Notes: a model not told the origin generated them from the sequence alone. 64,000 nt of DNA from Parabacteroides sp. AM08-6 (GCF_003473295.1 NZ_QRMP01000011.1:1-64000), one strand, 5' to 3'; shown: positions 27,301 through 37,049, counted from the stretch's first letter. Translations and numbers: made by a program.

Positions 27301-29712
27301 ATGCTAAAACATTACATTAAAGTAGCGTTCCGCTTAATAAAACGAAGTTTTTTGTTCTCGTCTATCAATATGCTGGGCTTTGTACTGGGGATGACTGCGG
27401 CCTTTCTGATTTATCTGTGGATTGTGGATGAATTGACATTTGAAGATTTTCATAAGAATAAAGATACTATTTATCGGGTGATAAGGGCGGAAAGTTCCAC
27501 AGGTCGGATGGCAAAAGAAGTACCTTCTACTGTAACTCCGCTTAGCGCTGTGTTTCGGAAGGATTTTCCAAAGATAGAAAATGCCACTTTTATTAAATAT
27601 GGTTCCCGGCTAGACCTGCATAGGGGGAATGTCTTTATAGAGGCGAAGTATAGTTATGTGGATACGACTTTCTTCGATGTCTTTAGTTTTCCGGTGGTGG
27701 AAGGCAATCCGAACCTGTTGAAACAAGACCCGCAACAAGTGGTTTTGTCGGAAGCGACAGCACGGAAGTTATTTGGCGAAACTTCGGCAATCGGTAAAGA
27801 GGTGTCTTGCCATTTTTTCCGTGAACCCCAATATTATAAAGTGGCAGCTGTTGTAAAAGTTCCACGCAAAAGTCATATTCAGTTTGATGTGTTGTTAAAT
27901 TGGGAACTGTATATTTCCAGAAACAAGGAACTATTTCAGGATGGATTTTGGTCTTTTTCCGAACGGATGCATGTATATGTTCAACTGAAAAAGGGGGCTA
28001 CTTTATCAGAGGCGGATAGGGTGGCTATCAGTAAAACTTGGCAGAGACATGAGGAGAAAGGACTCCGGCTGGCCTTGCAGCCTTTGACGGATATCCATCT
28101 GCATACGTCGTTTAAAGAACCGGAGGATGTTAATAATCATGGGAATATGTCGCAAATTTATCTGTTTACGGCATTGGCTGCTCTGATTATCTTTATGGGA
28201 GCCTTTAATTTCACGACTTTGTCGACTGCCCGTGCTTCCCAACGCTTCAAAGAGATTGGTGTCCGGAAAGTAACCGGGGCTAAACGAAAAGTACTGGTTG
28301 TGCAGTTCCTTTCCGAAAGTCTGGTGCAAGCCTTCTTGTCGCTTCTGTTGGCACTTGCTTTGGCGGAATTGTTGTTGCCGCTTTTCAATTCTTTTGTCGG
28401 CAAGGATATCGGATTGCAGTTCAATTGGCAAACCTTGCTGTTTGTTTTGGTTGGAATAGTCGGTGTAGGCTGTCTGGCTGGTAGCTTTCCTGCTTTTTAC
28501 ATGTCGTCCGTCAATCCGTTGCTGGCTTTTAAGGGAGGGCAGATAACAGGCAAGAAAGGTATGTTCATCAAAGCACTGGTTTGTGTACAGTTTGTGATTG
28601 CCATCCTCATGATTATCGCCACTACAATCGTATTCCGGCAACTTCATTATCTGCAGAATGCCCAGTTGGGGTTGGACAAGGAAAACCTGGTAGTCGTCAA
28701 TGTACGCGACTGGCGCAGAGGAGTGGACGAGTTCAGGCAGGAGGTGTTCAAGAACCCGCATGTGAAAAGCCTGACGGTCGGTGTGGATGTCTCCGATTAC
28801 CTTCAGGGAAGTTGGGCTGAGGAATGTATGTTCAGCTGGCAAAACGAAACGGGTGGAACCGATTCGTTGAAGATGGTGGGCATGGTAGGCGATTACGATT
28901 TTATGAATACGCTTGGACTGAAGCTGCTCAAGGGAGAAACTTTCGGGGCAAATCCGGATGGATACTGGGATGGTTCTTACAGTGAGGAGTCTCCTATCGT
29001 TATCAATGAGACCGCCTGGAAAATGCTGAAAGTGGAGAATCCGGTTGGTATGTTATTGCAAGGTGGAATGTTCGGCATACGGAATTCGAGGATAGTCGGG
29101 GTGGTAAAAGACTTCAACTTCCAACCGTTGCGCGAGAAGATAAGGCCGGCTTATCTCTATTATACTGTTCAGATGTTCGAGTATCTTTATATAAAAATAG
29201 ATCCGGAAAATCAGGCCGAGACATTAAAGTTCCTGAAATCGGAGTATGAAAAGATGCGTCCGGGTATGCTTTTCAATTATCAAATGTTTACCGATGTGTT
29301 GAACTTGAAATATGCCCGTGAGCAGCAATTGGGACAGATGTTCCTGATTTTTACAATTCTGGCTATTGTCATAGCGATGATGGGGGTATTTGGTCTGGTT
29401 GCTCTCTCCACAGCCCGGCGGACAAAGGAAATAGGTGTCCGCAAAGTGAACGGGGCACATTCGGACCGGATTGTCCGGATGTTTTGCCTGGAATATATGC
29501 GTTGGGTCGGGATTGCGTTCGTGATAGCTTGTCCATTGGGCTATCTTTTTATTGATAGCTGGTTGAGTAATTTTGCCTATCAGGTATCGATAGGTTGGTG
29601 GATTTTCCCGGTGGCCGGTCTGCTTGTCCTGCTGATAACGGTACTGACGGTTATCGCCCAGACTTGGCGTGCCGCTTCCCGCAATCCGGTTAAATCGTTA
29701 CGGTATGAATAA
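27301..29712 (+). CDS. MacB/FtsX-type ABC transporter permease (copy 2)
   Basis: An 803-residue paralogue of the gene just upstream, with the same order of domains and nearly identical ends (FSSINMLGFVLGMTAAFLIY at the start, TWRAASRNPVKSLRYE at the end). The middle periplasmic parts differ most, while a 98-base run in the last FtsX domain (29404-29501) is identical to copy 1. The two may form a heterodimer around the ATPase encoded next. Substrate unknown. Confidence 0.88.
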   Translation: MLKHYIKVAFRLIKRSFLFSSINMLGFVLGMTAAFLIYLWIVDELTFEDFHKNKDTIYRVIRAESSTGRMAKEVPSTVTPLSAVFRKDFPKIENATFIKYGSRLDLHRGNVFIEAKYSYVDTTFFDVFSFPVVEGNPNLLKQDPQQVVLSEATARKLFGETSAIGKEVSCHFFREPQYYKVAAVVKVPRKSHIQFDVLLNWELYISRNKELFQDGFWSFSERMHVYVQLKKGATLSEADRVAISKTWQRHEEKGLRLALQPLTDIHLHTSFKEPEDVNNHGNMSQIYLFTALAALIIFMGAFNFTTLSTARASQRFKEIGVRKVTGAKRKVLVVQFLSESLVQAFLSLLLALALAELLLPLFNSFVGKDIGLQFNWQTLLFVLVGIVGVGCLAGSFPAFYMSSVNPLLAFKGGQITGKKGMFIKALVCVQFVIAILMIIATTIVFRQLHYLQNAQLGLDKENLVVVNVRDWRRGVDEFRQEVFKNPHVKSLTVGVDVSDYLQGSWAEECMFSWQNETGGTDSLKMVGMVGDYDFMNTLGLKLLKGETFGANPDGYWDGSYSEESPIVINETAWKMLKVENPVGMLLQGGMFGIRNSRIVGVVKDFNFQPLREKIRPAYLYYTVQMFEYLYIKIDPENQAETLKFLKSEYEKMRPGMLFNYQMFTDVLNLKYAREQQLGQMFLIFTILAIVIAMMGVFGLVALSTARRTKEIGVRKVNGAHSDRIVRMFCLEYMRWVGIAFVIACPLGYLFIDSWLSNFAYQVSIGWWIFPVAGLLVLLITVLTVIAQTWRAASRNPVKSLRYE

Positions 29713-29741
29713 AAGAAATGACTAAATAGAAATAGATAATT

Positions 29742-30419
29742 ATGATAAAAACGATTAATTTGACGAAAGTATTCCGTACGGAAAGTGTGGAGACGACAGC
29801 ATTAAACGGTATCAACCTGGAAATAAATGAAGGTGAATTTCTTGCCATTATGGGACCTTCCGGTTGTGGAAAGTCCACCTTGCTGAATTTGTTAGGATTG
29901 TTGGATAATCCGACGGAAGGAGAACTTTGGTTTATGGAGCAGGAAGTTTCTAAATTTACGGAGAATAACCGGACAGACCTGCGTAGCGGGAATATCGGCT
30001 TTGTGTTCCAGAGTTTTAATCTGATAGACGAATTGACGGTATTCGAGAATGTTGAACTTCCGCTGCTTTATGCAGGTATTCCGGCCAAAGAGCGTGTAGA
30101 ACGGGTAAATGCCGCTCTCGACCGTATGCAGATTGCGCACCGTTCGGAACATTATCCGCAACAACTTTCCGGCGGACAACAACAACGTGTTGCCATTGCC
30201 CGTGCTATCGTCACGAATCCTCATATCGTACTGGCGGATGAGCCGACCGGTAATTTGGATTCTGTCAACGGTAATGAAGTTATGAATTTGTTGTTGGAAC
30301 TGAACCGGGAAGGAACAACTGTCGTAATGGTTACTCACTCCGAAGAGAATGCCCGGATGGCCGGTCGCCTAATCCGTATGATGGACGGCAGTATCCTGAC
30401 GGAAAGCCGGAAAGGATAA
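29742..30419 (+). CDS. ABC transporter ATP-binding protein (LolD/MacB type)
   Basis: A 225-residue ATPase with Walker A GPSGCGKST (near residue 38), Q loop FVFQSFNLI, signature LSGGQQQRVAIARA, Walker B VLADEPTGNLDS and H-loop MVTHSEE. The length and the TEGELWF-type insertion place it with the LolD/MacB/FtsE group, which drives FtsX-type permeases such as the two immediately upstream. It lies 29 bases after copy 2, so the three genes form one operon. Confidence 0.94.
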   Translation: MIKTINLTKVFRTESVETTALNGINLEINEGEFLAIMGPSGCGKSTLLNLLGLLDNPTEGELWFMEQEVSKFTENNRTDLRSGNIGFVFQSFNLIDELTVFENVELPLLYAGIPAKERVERVNAALDRMQIAHRSEHYPQQLSGGQQQRVAIARAIVTNPHIVLADEPTGNLDSVNGNEVMNLLLELNREGTTVVMVTHSEENARMAGRLIRMMDGSILTESRKG

Positions 30420-30514
30420 AAGGAATAGTTTCCCATCAGATATAATTGAGTATTTTCATAGGAACGAATGTGATTTTATTAGGGTAGTAATTGTGATTCG
30501 CTCGGCTACTAATT

Positions 30515-30602
30515 GCCTTTCGACAATTGTGGTAAGGCCTTTCGATAACTGTCGCAAGACCTTTTGATAATTGTTGCAAGGCCTTTCGATAATTATCGTA
30601 AG
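30515..30602. repeat. four tandem 22-bp repeats between convergent genes
   Basis: Four head-to-tail copies of a 22-base unit (consensus start GCCTTTCGATAA, end GCAAG or GTAAG) with a few substitutions each. The core tends to a palindrome; in copy 4 it is perfect (CGATAATTATCG). There is no coding frame. It fills the gap between the ABC ATPase and the NAD(P)HX repair gene, which converge here. Confidence 0.85.
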
Positions 30603-30638
30603 GCAAATTGTTCGGTGACTTTTTGATGAAAGTCCCTG

Positions 30639-32150
30639 TTATTTAACCTGTTTGAATGCTTTCCCTAACATATCGGTAATGTCGCTTGCAATCATACTTT
30701 CTTCCGAACTGTAAACAGCTGCCAAGTCGCCGGCTGTTCCGTGTAGGAAAACACCGGATACAGCTGCAGTTTCCGGTTCCAGTCCTTGTGCCAGCAAACC
30801 GAGAATAATGCCGGTCAGCACATCTCCGCTTCCTGCCGTTGCCATGCCGGGATTACCGCTATCATTGAAATAGACGTTTCCGGAAGTGGTACAGGTTGCG
30901 GTATAAGCACCTTTCAGGACAATACATACTTTGTGTTCGATAGCAAAAGCCTGTGCTTTTATCAATCGTTCGTACGAGTTGTTGCTTTCTCCGGCGATAC
31001 GGTCAAATTCCTTCGGATGCGGAGTCAGGATACTGCGCGACGGAATGCGAGCCAGTAAATCGTTGTTGGAGGCAATCAGGTTGAGGGCATCAGCGTCTAA
31101 TACGACAGGTCTGCCGGTTGGTTGAAGTAAACGCTCCAGGGCGGCTCCCGACTCTAAATGTTGTCCCAGCCCCGGACCTACGCCGATGGCGGAATAGATA
31201 GTCGTGTCGGGAACTGTTGTGAAGTATTCCTGATGAGGGTCAAAACTAAGCATTGCCTCAGGGAAAGCGGTCTGCATGATTTGTTCGCCGCATTGGGGGA
31301 TATGTACGGTAAGTAATCCGGATCCACTTCGTAAGCAGGATTTGGCAGCCAGTAAAGCCGCTCCCATCTTTCCGTGGCTTCCGGCAATTAACAATGCGTG
31401 CCCGAATGTTCCTTTATGGGCGAAACGGTCGCGGGGGTGGAATACGGCGGCAATGTCTTCTTCTGTCACTAAAGTGAATGGAGTAGGCGTGTTTTCTACG
31501 ATGTATGGATGCAGTCCGATGTCCAATACTTTCCATTCTCCCACGTAGGGCGCATTTTCCGGCAACAAAAATGCCAGTTTCGGAAAGCCGAATGTCAGTG
31601 TGAGGTCGGCACGGATAATGGCATCGTTGTCATTGCTTCGATTGTCTTCACCAAACAAGCCGGAAGGAATATCGATAGCCACTACATCTGCTTCCGATTG
31701 ATTGATATAATTGACCATGGCGGCAAAACCGCCGGTGAGCGGACGGTTCAGGCCGGAACCGAACAAGCCGTCTATTACGATATCGCGTTCACCGAGTACG
31801 GGCGGAACGAAGTCGGCTATCACTTCCGTAAATTCCACATTCTCCATGTCAAGCAGGCGTTGCTTGTTTAGCTCGCAATCGTATGAGAGATGCTCGGTCG
31901 GATTAAACAGATAAGTTTCTATCCGGTAACCTTCGTCTTTCAGCAGGCGGGCAATAGCCAGAGCGTCGGCTCCGTTATTCCCTTGTCCGGCAAAGATGAT
32001 GATACGGGTTTGCTTGGAATAGCGTCGGCAAAATTCGTGCATGAATACCGTCGCGGCACGTTCTACTAAATCGATGGAACTGATGGGTTCATTCAAAATG
32101 GTGTATTGGTCGAGTTCCTTGACTTTGTCTGTTGCGAATATCTTAATCAT
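30639..32150 (-). CDS. nnr: bifunctional NAD(P)H-hydrate epimerase / ADP-dependent NAD(P)H-hydrate dehydratase
   Basis: Repairs damaged NAD(P)HX in the cytosol. The N-terminal third is the epimerase (YjeF_N: FAGQGNNGADALAIARLL, IDGLFGSGLNRPL, AIDIPSGL), the rest the ribokinase-like dehydratase (SHGKMGAALLAAKSCLRSGSG, VGPGLGQ, LDADALN, LTPHPKEF, AGSGDVLTGII). The ATG at 32150 (MIKIFATDKV) fits the family better than one nine codons upstream. About 503 residues, complete. Confidence 0.95.
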   Translation of the reverse strand: MIKIFATDKVKELDQYTILNEPISSIDLVERAATVFMHEFCRRYSKQTRIIIFAGQGNNGADALAIARLLKDEGYRIETYLFNPTEHLSYDCELNKQRLLDMENVEFTEVIADFVPPVLGERDIVIDGLFGSGLNRPLTGGFAAMVNYINQSEADVVAIDIPSGLFGEDNRSNDNDAIIRADLTLTFGFPKLAFLLPENAPYVGEWKVLDIGLHPYIVENTPTPFTLVTEEDIAAVFHPRDRFAHKGTFGHALLIAGSHGKMGAALLAAKSCLRSGSGLLTVHIPQCGEQIMQTAFPEAMLSFDPHQEYFTTVPDTTIYSAIGVGPGLGQHLESGAALERLLQPTGRPVVLDADALNLIASNNDLLARIPSRSILTPHPKEFDRIAGESNNSYERLIKAQAFAIEHKVCIVLKGAYTATCTTSGNVYFNDSGNPGMATAGSGDVLTGIILGLLAQGLEPETAAVSGVFLHGTAGDLAAVYSSEESMIASDITDMLGKAFKQVK

Positions 32151-32274
32151 AACTGTTTCCCTTTTTTGTGCATACAAATGTATAACAAACTTTGCTATCT
32201 TGCTACACTTTCTTTTATGTGCTTTTTCTTGCGCGTTTGTAAATAGATGAAATGTTCCTGATAAAACATATTTA

Positions 32275-32305
32275 TTTGTGCTTCGCTGAAAAAGTTGTAC
32301 CTTTG
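32275..32305 (+). promoter_or_regulatory. promoter of hpt
   Basis: TTTG at 32275-32278, exactly 19 bases, then TACCTTTG at 32298-32305. It overlaps the upstream in-frame codons of the hpt frame, which argues for the downstream ATG at 32330. Confidence 0.8.
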
Positions 32306-32329
32306 TTCCCTCGAAAATCAGACGGCTTT

Positions 32330-32869
32330 ATGGATAAAATCCGATTAAATGATAAAGAATTTGAACTTTTTATCCCGGAAGAGGAAATAAAAAAGGCTAT
32401 TGCGAAAATGGCTGAACAAATCAGGGAAGATGTAAAAGGTACAAACCCGTTGTTCGTGGGTATCCTGAACGGTGCTTTTATGTTTACCGCAGAATTGATG
32501 CGGCAATTGGATGAACCGTATGAAATTACTTTTGCCCGTTATTCTTCTTATAAAGGGACCAGTACGACAGGGGTTGTACGCGAGATTATGCCTGTGCAGG
32601 CCGATGTAAAAGGAAGAACGCTGATTTTGATAGAAGACATTATCGATACCGGGTTTACCATGCAATACGTTATGGATAAACTCCGTAAGGATGGTGCTGC
32701 CGATGTCAGACTGGCAACCATGTTGTTCAAACCGGATTCTTTGAAATGTGATTTGAAACCGGATTATGTAGGTATCCGGATACCGAGCGACTTTATTGTC
32801 GGTTACGGATTGGATTATGATGAAAAAGGACGTGCCTATCGGAATATTTATAAAATAATCGGAGGCTGA
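32330..32869 (+). CDS. hpt: hypoxanthine phosphoribosyltransferase
   Basis: Salvages hypoxanthine/guanine with PRPP. From MDKIRLNDKEFE it has 179 residues, the normal size. It shows LFVGILNGAFMFTAEL, the flexible-loop SSYKGTSTTG region, the PRPP loop LILIEDIIDTGFTM and the C-terminal KPDYVGIRIPSDFIVGYGLDYDE. The ATG was chosen because the promoter overlaps any earlier start. Confidence 0.95.
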   Translation: MDKIRLNDKEFELFIPEEEIKKAIAKMAEQIREDVKGTNPLFVGILNGAFMFTAELMRQLDEPYEITFARYSSYKGTSTTGVVREIMPVQADVKGRTLILIEDIIDTGFTMQYVMDKLRKDGAADVRLATMLFKPDSLKCDLKPDYVGIRIPSDFIVGYGLDYDEKGRAYRNIYKIIGG

Positions 32870-32975
32870 TAGTCATAAAGAGAGTTTTAATAAATAATGT
32901 ATAATACAGATGGTCGTTAGTTGAAAACAGATGTTTTTTAATTCCCGATTATCCATTAAAAAAGCAAACTTTTTT

Positions 32976-33548
32976 ATGTTGAACGTTGTTATTTTTGGTG
33001 CTCCCGGATCAGGAAAGGGTACACAGAGCGAATTGATTATTAAGGAATATGGTTTGGACCATATTTCGACAGGTGATGTTTTGCGTGCAGAAATGAAAGC
33101 TGAGACAGAACTTGGTAAGATTGCTAAGGATTACATTGAAAAAGGCCAGTTGGTTCCGGACGAGTTGATTGTTGACATGCTTGCAAAAGTATTGGATGGC
33201 AAGAAAGATTCGAAAGGTGTTATCTTTGACGGTTTTCCTCGTACAATTCCGCAGGCCAAAGCGCTGAAAGAAATGTTGAACAAACGGGGTACGGATGTAT
33301 CTGTTATGCTGAACCTGCAGGTTGAAGAGGAAGAATTGATTAAGCGTTTGTTGGAACGTGGAAAAGTTTCGGGTCGTTCGGACGATAATCTGGAGACAAT
33401 CAAATCGAGATTGGATGTTTATCATACGCAGACTGCTCCTTTGGCAGACTATTATATCGGTGAAGGTAAACATGTGGGTATCGAAGGCATGGGAACAATC
33501 GAAGAAATCTTCGGCCGTATTAAAGATGCTGTAAATAGCATAAAATAA
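32976..33548 (+). CDS. adk: adenylate kinase
   Basis: Interconverts ATP + AMP and 2 ADP. From MLNVVIFGAPGSGKGTQ (start at 32976) it has 190 residues; an earlier in-frame ATG adds 15 unlikely residues. P-loop GAPGSGKGTQ, STGDVLRAE, FDGFPRTIPQA and GRSDDN are seen. The LID region is short (LLERGKVSGRSDD), so this is the short, zinc-free form. Confidence 0.96.
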   Translation: MLNVVIFGAPGSGKGTQSELIIKEYGLDHISTGDVLRAEMKAETELGKIAKDYIEKGQLVPDELIVDMLAKVLDGKKDSKGVIFDGFPRTIPQAKALKEMLNKRGTDVSVMLNLQVEEEELIKRLLERGKVSGRSDDNLETIKSRLDVYHTQTAPLADYYIGEGKHVGIEGMGTIEEIFGRIKDAVNSIK

Positions 33549-33563
33549 ATAAGCATATTCGAA

Positions 33564-33593
33564 TCATGAATGATACATGACTGTATTATTCAT
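33564..33593 (+). terminator. hairpin between adk and obg
   Basis: Arms CATGAATGATACA and TGTATTATTCATG (13 bases, one G-U) with loop TGAC, followed by TTCATTTTTC. A/T-rich stem, so at best a weak terminator or a processing site. Confidence 0.5.
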
Positions 33594-33622
33594 GTTCATT
33601 TTTCAACTTATAATTCAAGAAA

Positions 33623-34780
33623 ATGGCTGAATCAAACTTTGTAGATTATGTAAAGATCTATTGCCGCTCGGGGAAGGGCGGGAGAGGGTCTTCTCACTTT
33701 CGCCGCGAGAAATATATTCCGAAAGGAGGTCCCGACGGAGGCGATGGAGGACGAGGAGGCCATGTGTATCTTCGGGGTAACCGGAATTATTGGACTCTTC
33801 TGCATCTGAAATACGAACGGCATATCATGGCTACGAACGGCGAAAGCGGAGGAGCTAAGCGCAGTTTCGGGAAAGATGGTGAAGACCGGATTATAGAAGT
33901 GCCCTGCGGAACGGTTGTATATGATGCCGATACCGGTGAATTTATTTGTGATGTAACGGAAGACGGACAGCAGGTGATGCTGCTGAAAGGAGGCCGTGGC
34001 GGTTTGGGTAACTGGAATTTTAAAACAGCTACCAATCAGGCTCCGCGTTATGCACAACCGGGTGAACCGGCTCAGGAAAGAATGGTCATTCTGCAATTGA
34101 AATTGTTGGCTGATGTCGGTCTGGTAGGTTTCCCGAATGCCGGTAAATCAACTTTATTGTCGGTTGTTTCGGCTGCCAAACCTAAAATTGCCAATTATCC
34201 GTTTACGACGCTTGAACCCAATTTGGGCATTGTAAGTTATCGCGACAATCGTTCGTTTGTGATGGCCGATATTCCCGGAATTATTGAAGGGGCCAGTGAA
34301 GGAAAAGGACTGGGGTTGCGTTTTCTCCGTCATATAGAACGAAATTCGCTGCTTCTGTTTATGGTACCGGCTGATGCGGATGATATAAAGAAGGAATATG
34401 AAATCCTACTTGGCGAATTGGTTAAATATAATCCGGAATTGCAGGATAAACATCGCGTGTTGGCTATTACCAAAAGCGATATGCTGGACGAAGAGCTGAT
34501 TCAGGCTTTGTCGGAAGAGCTGCCGGAAGGTATTCCGTCAGTCTTCATCTCCTCGATAACCGGAATGGGGATTATGGAGCTAAAGGATTTGTTGTGGAAA
34601 GAATTGAATAAGGAAAATTTCCATGAGGTAGAGCGTATTGTCCATAAAAATATAGACATCAATGCCCTTCAGCTGGATGATGACGAAGATTTTGTTATCC
34701 CCGTGGAGGAAGACGATCCGGATGATGAGGAGGATTATGAGGAATATGATTGGGATGATGATGAAGATATTTCCAAATGA
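33623..34780 (+). CDS. obgE: ribosome-associated GTPase Obg/CgtA
   Basis: An essential GTPase tied to 50S assembly and stress signalling. The 385 residues comprise the glycine-rich Obg domain ([18 protein letters not shown]), the G domain with GFPNAGKST near residue 168, the switch [16 protein letters not shown] and TKSD, and a very acidic C-terminal tail (about 25 Asp/Glu in the last 40 residues). pgeF begins within its last codons. Confidence 0.97.
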   Translation: MAESNFVDYVKIYCRSGKGGRGSSHFRREKYIPKGGPDGGDGGRGGHVYLRGNRNYWTLLHLKYERHIMATNGESGGAKRSFGKDGEDRIIEVPCGTVVYDADTGEFICDVTEDGQQVMLLKGGRGGLGNWNFKTATNQAPRYAQPGEPAQERMVILQLKLLADVGLVGFPNAGKSTLLSVVSAAKPKIANYPFTTLEPNLGIVSYRDNRSFVMADIPGIIEGASEGKGLGLRFLRHIERNSLLLFMVPADADDIKKEYEILLGELVKYNPELQDKHRVLAITKSDMLDEELIQALSEELPEGIPSVFISSITGMGIMELKDLLWKELNKENFHEVERIVHKNIDINALQLDDDEDFVIPVEEDDPDDEEDYEEYDWDDDEDISK

Positions 34781-35579
34781 TACAGTAAAGATGTTGCAAT
34801 TTCCCGGGTTAGGAGGGGATTGCAACATCTCTCATTTTATAACGACCCGCTATGGAGGAGTCAGTACCGGGAATTATGCCTCTTTCAATCCCGGAGCATA
34901 TAGCGGAGATGATTCGATTTGTATTCGAACGAACCGGGAAATCTTATCGGATGCAATCGGTATTTCTTCGGAAAAGATTTTTACGCCCTTTCAGGTGCAT
35001 GGGGCGGAAGTGCGTGCGTTGACTTCTTCCTTTCTGTCGCTTACGACGGCGGAACAGGAAAAGTACATCTATGGTGCGGATGCTTTGGTGACGGATATTC
35101 CGGGTGTGTGTATAGCGGTTGCCACGGCCGACTGTGTTCCGGTGTTACTGTATGCTCCCGACAAAAAGGTTGTAGCAGTTGTACATGCCGGGTGGCGGGG
35201 AACCGTACAATATATCGTAGAGAAAACGGTTCGTTTTATAGTAGGCCGTTATAAGGCGAATCCCGCTCTAATACAGGCCGGTATAGGGCCATCTATCTGT
35301 AAAGACGCGTTTGAAGTCGGAGAAGAAGTCGTGGAGGCTTTTCGGAATGCCGGAATGGATTTGTCGCTTATTATGGAACGTGATGAAACGACCGGGAAAG
35401 CTCATATTGACCTTTGGGAGGCGAATAGAAATCAATTGTTGGTTGCCGGAGTTTTATCTGGAAATGTAGAAATGGCTGGTATTTGTACTTATAGCCAGTG
35501 TGATGATTTCTTTTCAGCTCGTCGTCTTGGAATAAATAGCGGACGTATTTTGTCCGGCATTGTAATACTTGAAAATTGA
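34761..35579 (+). CDS. pgeF: peptidoglycan editing factor PgeF (YfiH/DUF152 laccase-domain family)
   Basis: About 272 residues. The purine-nucleoside/laccase-like fold is shown by [49 protein letters not shown] and [12 protein letters not shown]; the His and Cys residues bind a metal. The family removes wrongly inserted L-Ser from peptidoglycan precursors and has purine nucleoside activity. The start at 34761 overlaps obgE by 20 bases; ATG 34791 is the alternative. Longer frames lie inside the acidic tail of obgE. Confidence 0.9.
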   Translation: MKIFPNDTVKMLQFPGLGGDCNISHFITTRYGGVSTGNYASFNPGAYSGDDSICIRTNREILSDAIGISSEKIFTPFQVHGAEVRALTSSFLSLTTAEQEKYIYGADALVTDIPGVCIAVATADCVPVLLYAPDKKVVAVVHAGWRGTVQYIVEKTVRFIVGRYKANPALIQAGIGPSICKDAFEVGEEVVEAFRNAGMDLSLIMERDETTGKAHIDLWEANRNQLLVAGVLSGNVEMAGICTYSQCDDFFSARRLGINSGRILSGIVILEN

Positions 35580-35585
35580 GAATTT

Positions 35586-36278
35586 ATGATTCATGTTTCA
35601 CTTTCTGAAGAAATAACAAATCTCTGTCCGGATTTGCATGTGTTGGCAATAGCCTGTGAGGTGAAGAATTCGGAATCGGATGAACAATTATGGAGAGAGA
35701 TTGCGTCTGAAGAAGAAGCTGTCCGTTCTTCTATGAAGTTGGAAGAGATAAATAAATGGCCACCTATTCAGGCAACCCGTCAGGCTTATAAACGTTGTGG
35801 GAAGGATCCGAATCGCTACCGCCCTTCCGCCGAGGCACTTCGAAGGCGTATCCTTCGGGAATTACCTTTATATAAGGTCGATACTTTAGTGGATTTGATA
35901 AATCTGTTATCTATTCGCAGCGGATATTCGATAGGGGGATTTGATGCGGATAAAATTGAAGGTAATGAATTAGTCTTGGGAGTTGGCCGGGAAGGTGAGT
36001 TGTACCATGGAATTGGCCGGGGGGAATTGAATATAGCAGGGCTTCCGGTGTATCGGGATGCCGTTGGGGGAATTGGAACACCTACTAGTGACGAAGAGCG
36101 AACCAAACTGGACTTGAATACTTCTCGCCTGTTAATGATTATAAATGGTTACTCCGGGAAAGGGGGATTAGAAGTTGCCGGAGCTTTTGGTGTAGCACTT
36201 TTAAAGAGGTATGGTTCAGCTACAAATTTGGAGGCTGAACTTATTTCAGCAACAAATAGAACTGATTTATTGTTGTAA
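35586..36278 (+). CDS. B3/B4 tRNA-binding domain protein
   Basis: A 230-residue stand-alone version of the B3/B4 domain of phenylalanyl-tRNA synthetase beta chain: KWPPIQATRQAYKRCGKDPNRYRPS, LVDLINLLSIRSGYSIGGFDADKI, and DAVGGIGTPTSDEERT. Such proteins may act as editing factors or bind nucleic acids; the role of this branch is not established. It starts 6 bases after pgeF. Confidence 0.85.
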   Translation: MIHVSLSEEITNLCPDLHVLAIACEVKNSESDEQLWREIASEEEAVRSSMKLEEINKWPPIQATRQAYKRCGKDPNRYRPSAEALRRRILRELPLYKVDTLVDLINLLSIRSGYSIGGFDADKIEGNELVLGVGREGELYHGIGRGELNIAGLPVYRDAVGGIGTPTSDEERTKLDLNTSRLLMIINGYSGKGGLEVAGAFGVALLKRYGSATNLEAELISATNRTDLLL

Positions 36279-36344
36279 TAATGTTAATTATTCTTTTGAA
36301 AGATAAAAAGTAACGATTTTTATGCTAAAAAACATCTATTCCCT

Positions 36345-36374
36345 TTTGTATTAATCTATTAATCTCTAAATTTG
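36345..36374 (+). promoter_or_regulatory. promoter of the small winged-helix gene
   Basis: TTTG at 36345-36348, 18 bases, TAAATTTG at 36367-36374, 35 bases before the ATG. Confidence 0.7.
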
Positions 36375-36408
36375 CCCCTGTTAACGAATTAACAAAACAA
36401 AAAGAAAC

Positions 36409-36609
36409 ATGATCGAATTGATTGGAACAAATGCCGGCCTTGTTTGGAATACTTTGAATGAAGGCGGTAAAATGAATGTGAAAGCAGTAAAAAAGGCGAC
36501 AAAAATCAAAGCAGACAAAGATATGTATGCTGCATTTGGTTGGTTGGCTAAAGAAGGTAAGTTGGCTTTCGAAGAAGTTGAAGGTGAATTATTCGTTGCG
36601 TTAGTTTAA
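36409..36609 (+). CDS. small winged helix-turn-helix protein (DUF2582)
   Basis: A 66-residue protein that is a single winged-helix domain: GLVWNTLNEGGKMNVKAVKKATKI, then MYAAFGWLAKEGKLAFEEVEG as recognition helix and wing. It matches the DUF2582 family, common and highly conserved in Bacteroidota, of unknown target. It is a single-gene unit with its own promoter and terminator. Confidence 0.88.
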   Translation: MIELIGTNAGLVWNTLNEGGKMNVKAVKKATKIKADKDMYAAFGWLAKEGKLAFEEVEGELFVALV

Positions 36610-36630
36610 TATACGTAACTGAGATTGTTA

Positions 36631-36666
36631 AAGAGGGCTGTTCGGATTTTATTTGAACGGCCTTTT
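36631..36666 (+). terminator. terminator of the winged-helix gene
   Basis: AGGGCTGTTCG pairs with TGAACGGCCTTTT across an 11-base loop, ending in TTTTG. Confidence 0.75.
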
Positions 36667-36706
36667 GTGTATCCTGACCTTTTCTGTCAAAAAAATGGAT
36701 TGACTG

Positions 36707-36737
36707 TTGTTTTATTCAATTCTAAAGTATACTTTTG
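36707..36737 (+). promoter_or_regulatory. promoter of the coiled-coil/zapA/rny cluster
   Basis: TTG at 36707-36709, 20 bases, TACTTTTG at 36730-36737. Transcription would begin around 36745, which excludes an ATG at 36735 and supports a start at 36756. Confidence 0.65.
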
Positions 36738-36755
36738 TATAGAATTTGGCGTGAA

Positions 36756-37049
36756 ATGACCGAAGATCATAAAAGATTGTTGGCAGTATTGGATGTCAGA
36801 GTTCGTGATTTAATAGCGTTTTGTGATAAGCAGAAGGTGAAAATCAACGGACTGGAGAGTGCTTTGGCACAAAAGGAGAGTGAACTTCAGCAGGCAATAC
36901 GGAAAATTGAGGAGTTGAATGCCAAATGTGATAATATGCTGACGGCGCGTGTTATTTCTGTAAATGAAGGGGAAATGAAGAGCGCCCGGATGCGATTATC
37001 GAAGTTAGTGCGGGAAGTAGACAAGTGCATTGCACTATTAAACGAATAG
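36756..37049 (+). CDS. small coiled-coil protein paired with ZapA (possible ZapB-like divisome protein)
   Basis: A 97-residue protein, mostly one long helix: residues 10-70 have heptad-like leucine spacing rich in Lys/Glu/Gln (INGLESALAQKESELQQAIRK). Size and fold resemble ZapB, which bundles FtsZ filaments through ZapA, and zapA follows 5 bases later. The link to ZapB rests on position and shape, not on clear sequence identity. The upstream in-frame ATG is inside the promoter. Confidence 0.6.
   Translation: MTEDHKRLLAVLDVRVRDLIAFCDKQKVKINGLESALAQKESELQQAIRKIEELNAKCDNMLTARVISVNEGEMKSARMRLSKLVREVDKCIALLNE

Noticed and set aside
28006..28842. 278-codon frame opposite the second permease
   Set aside because: A long antisense shadow caused by codon bias in the permease; a parallel shadow exists opposite the paralogue.
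30515..30602. Short CRISPR array
   Set aside because: The units are directly adjacent with no spacers and vary between copies; no cas genes are nearby.
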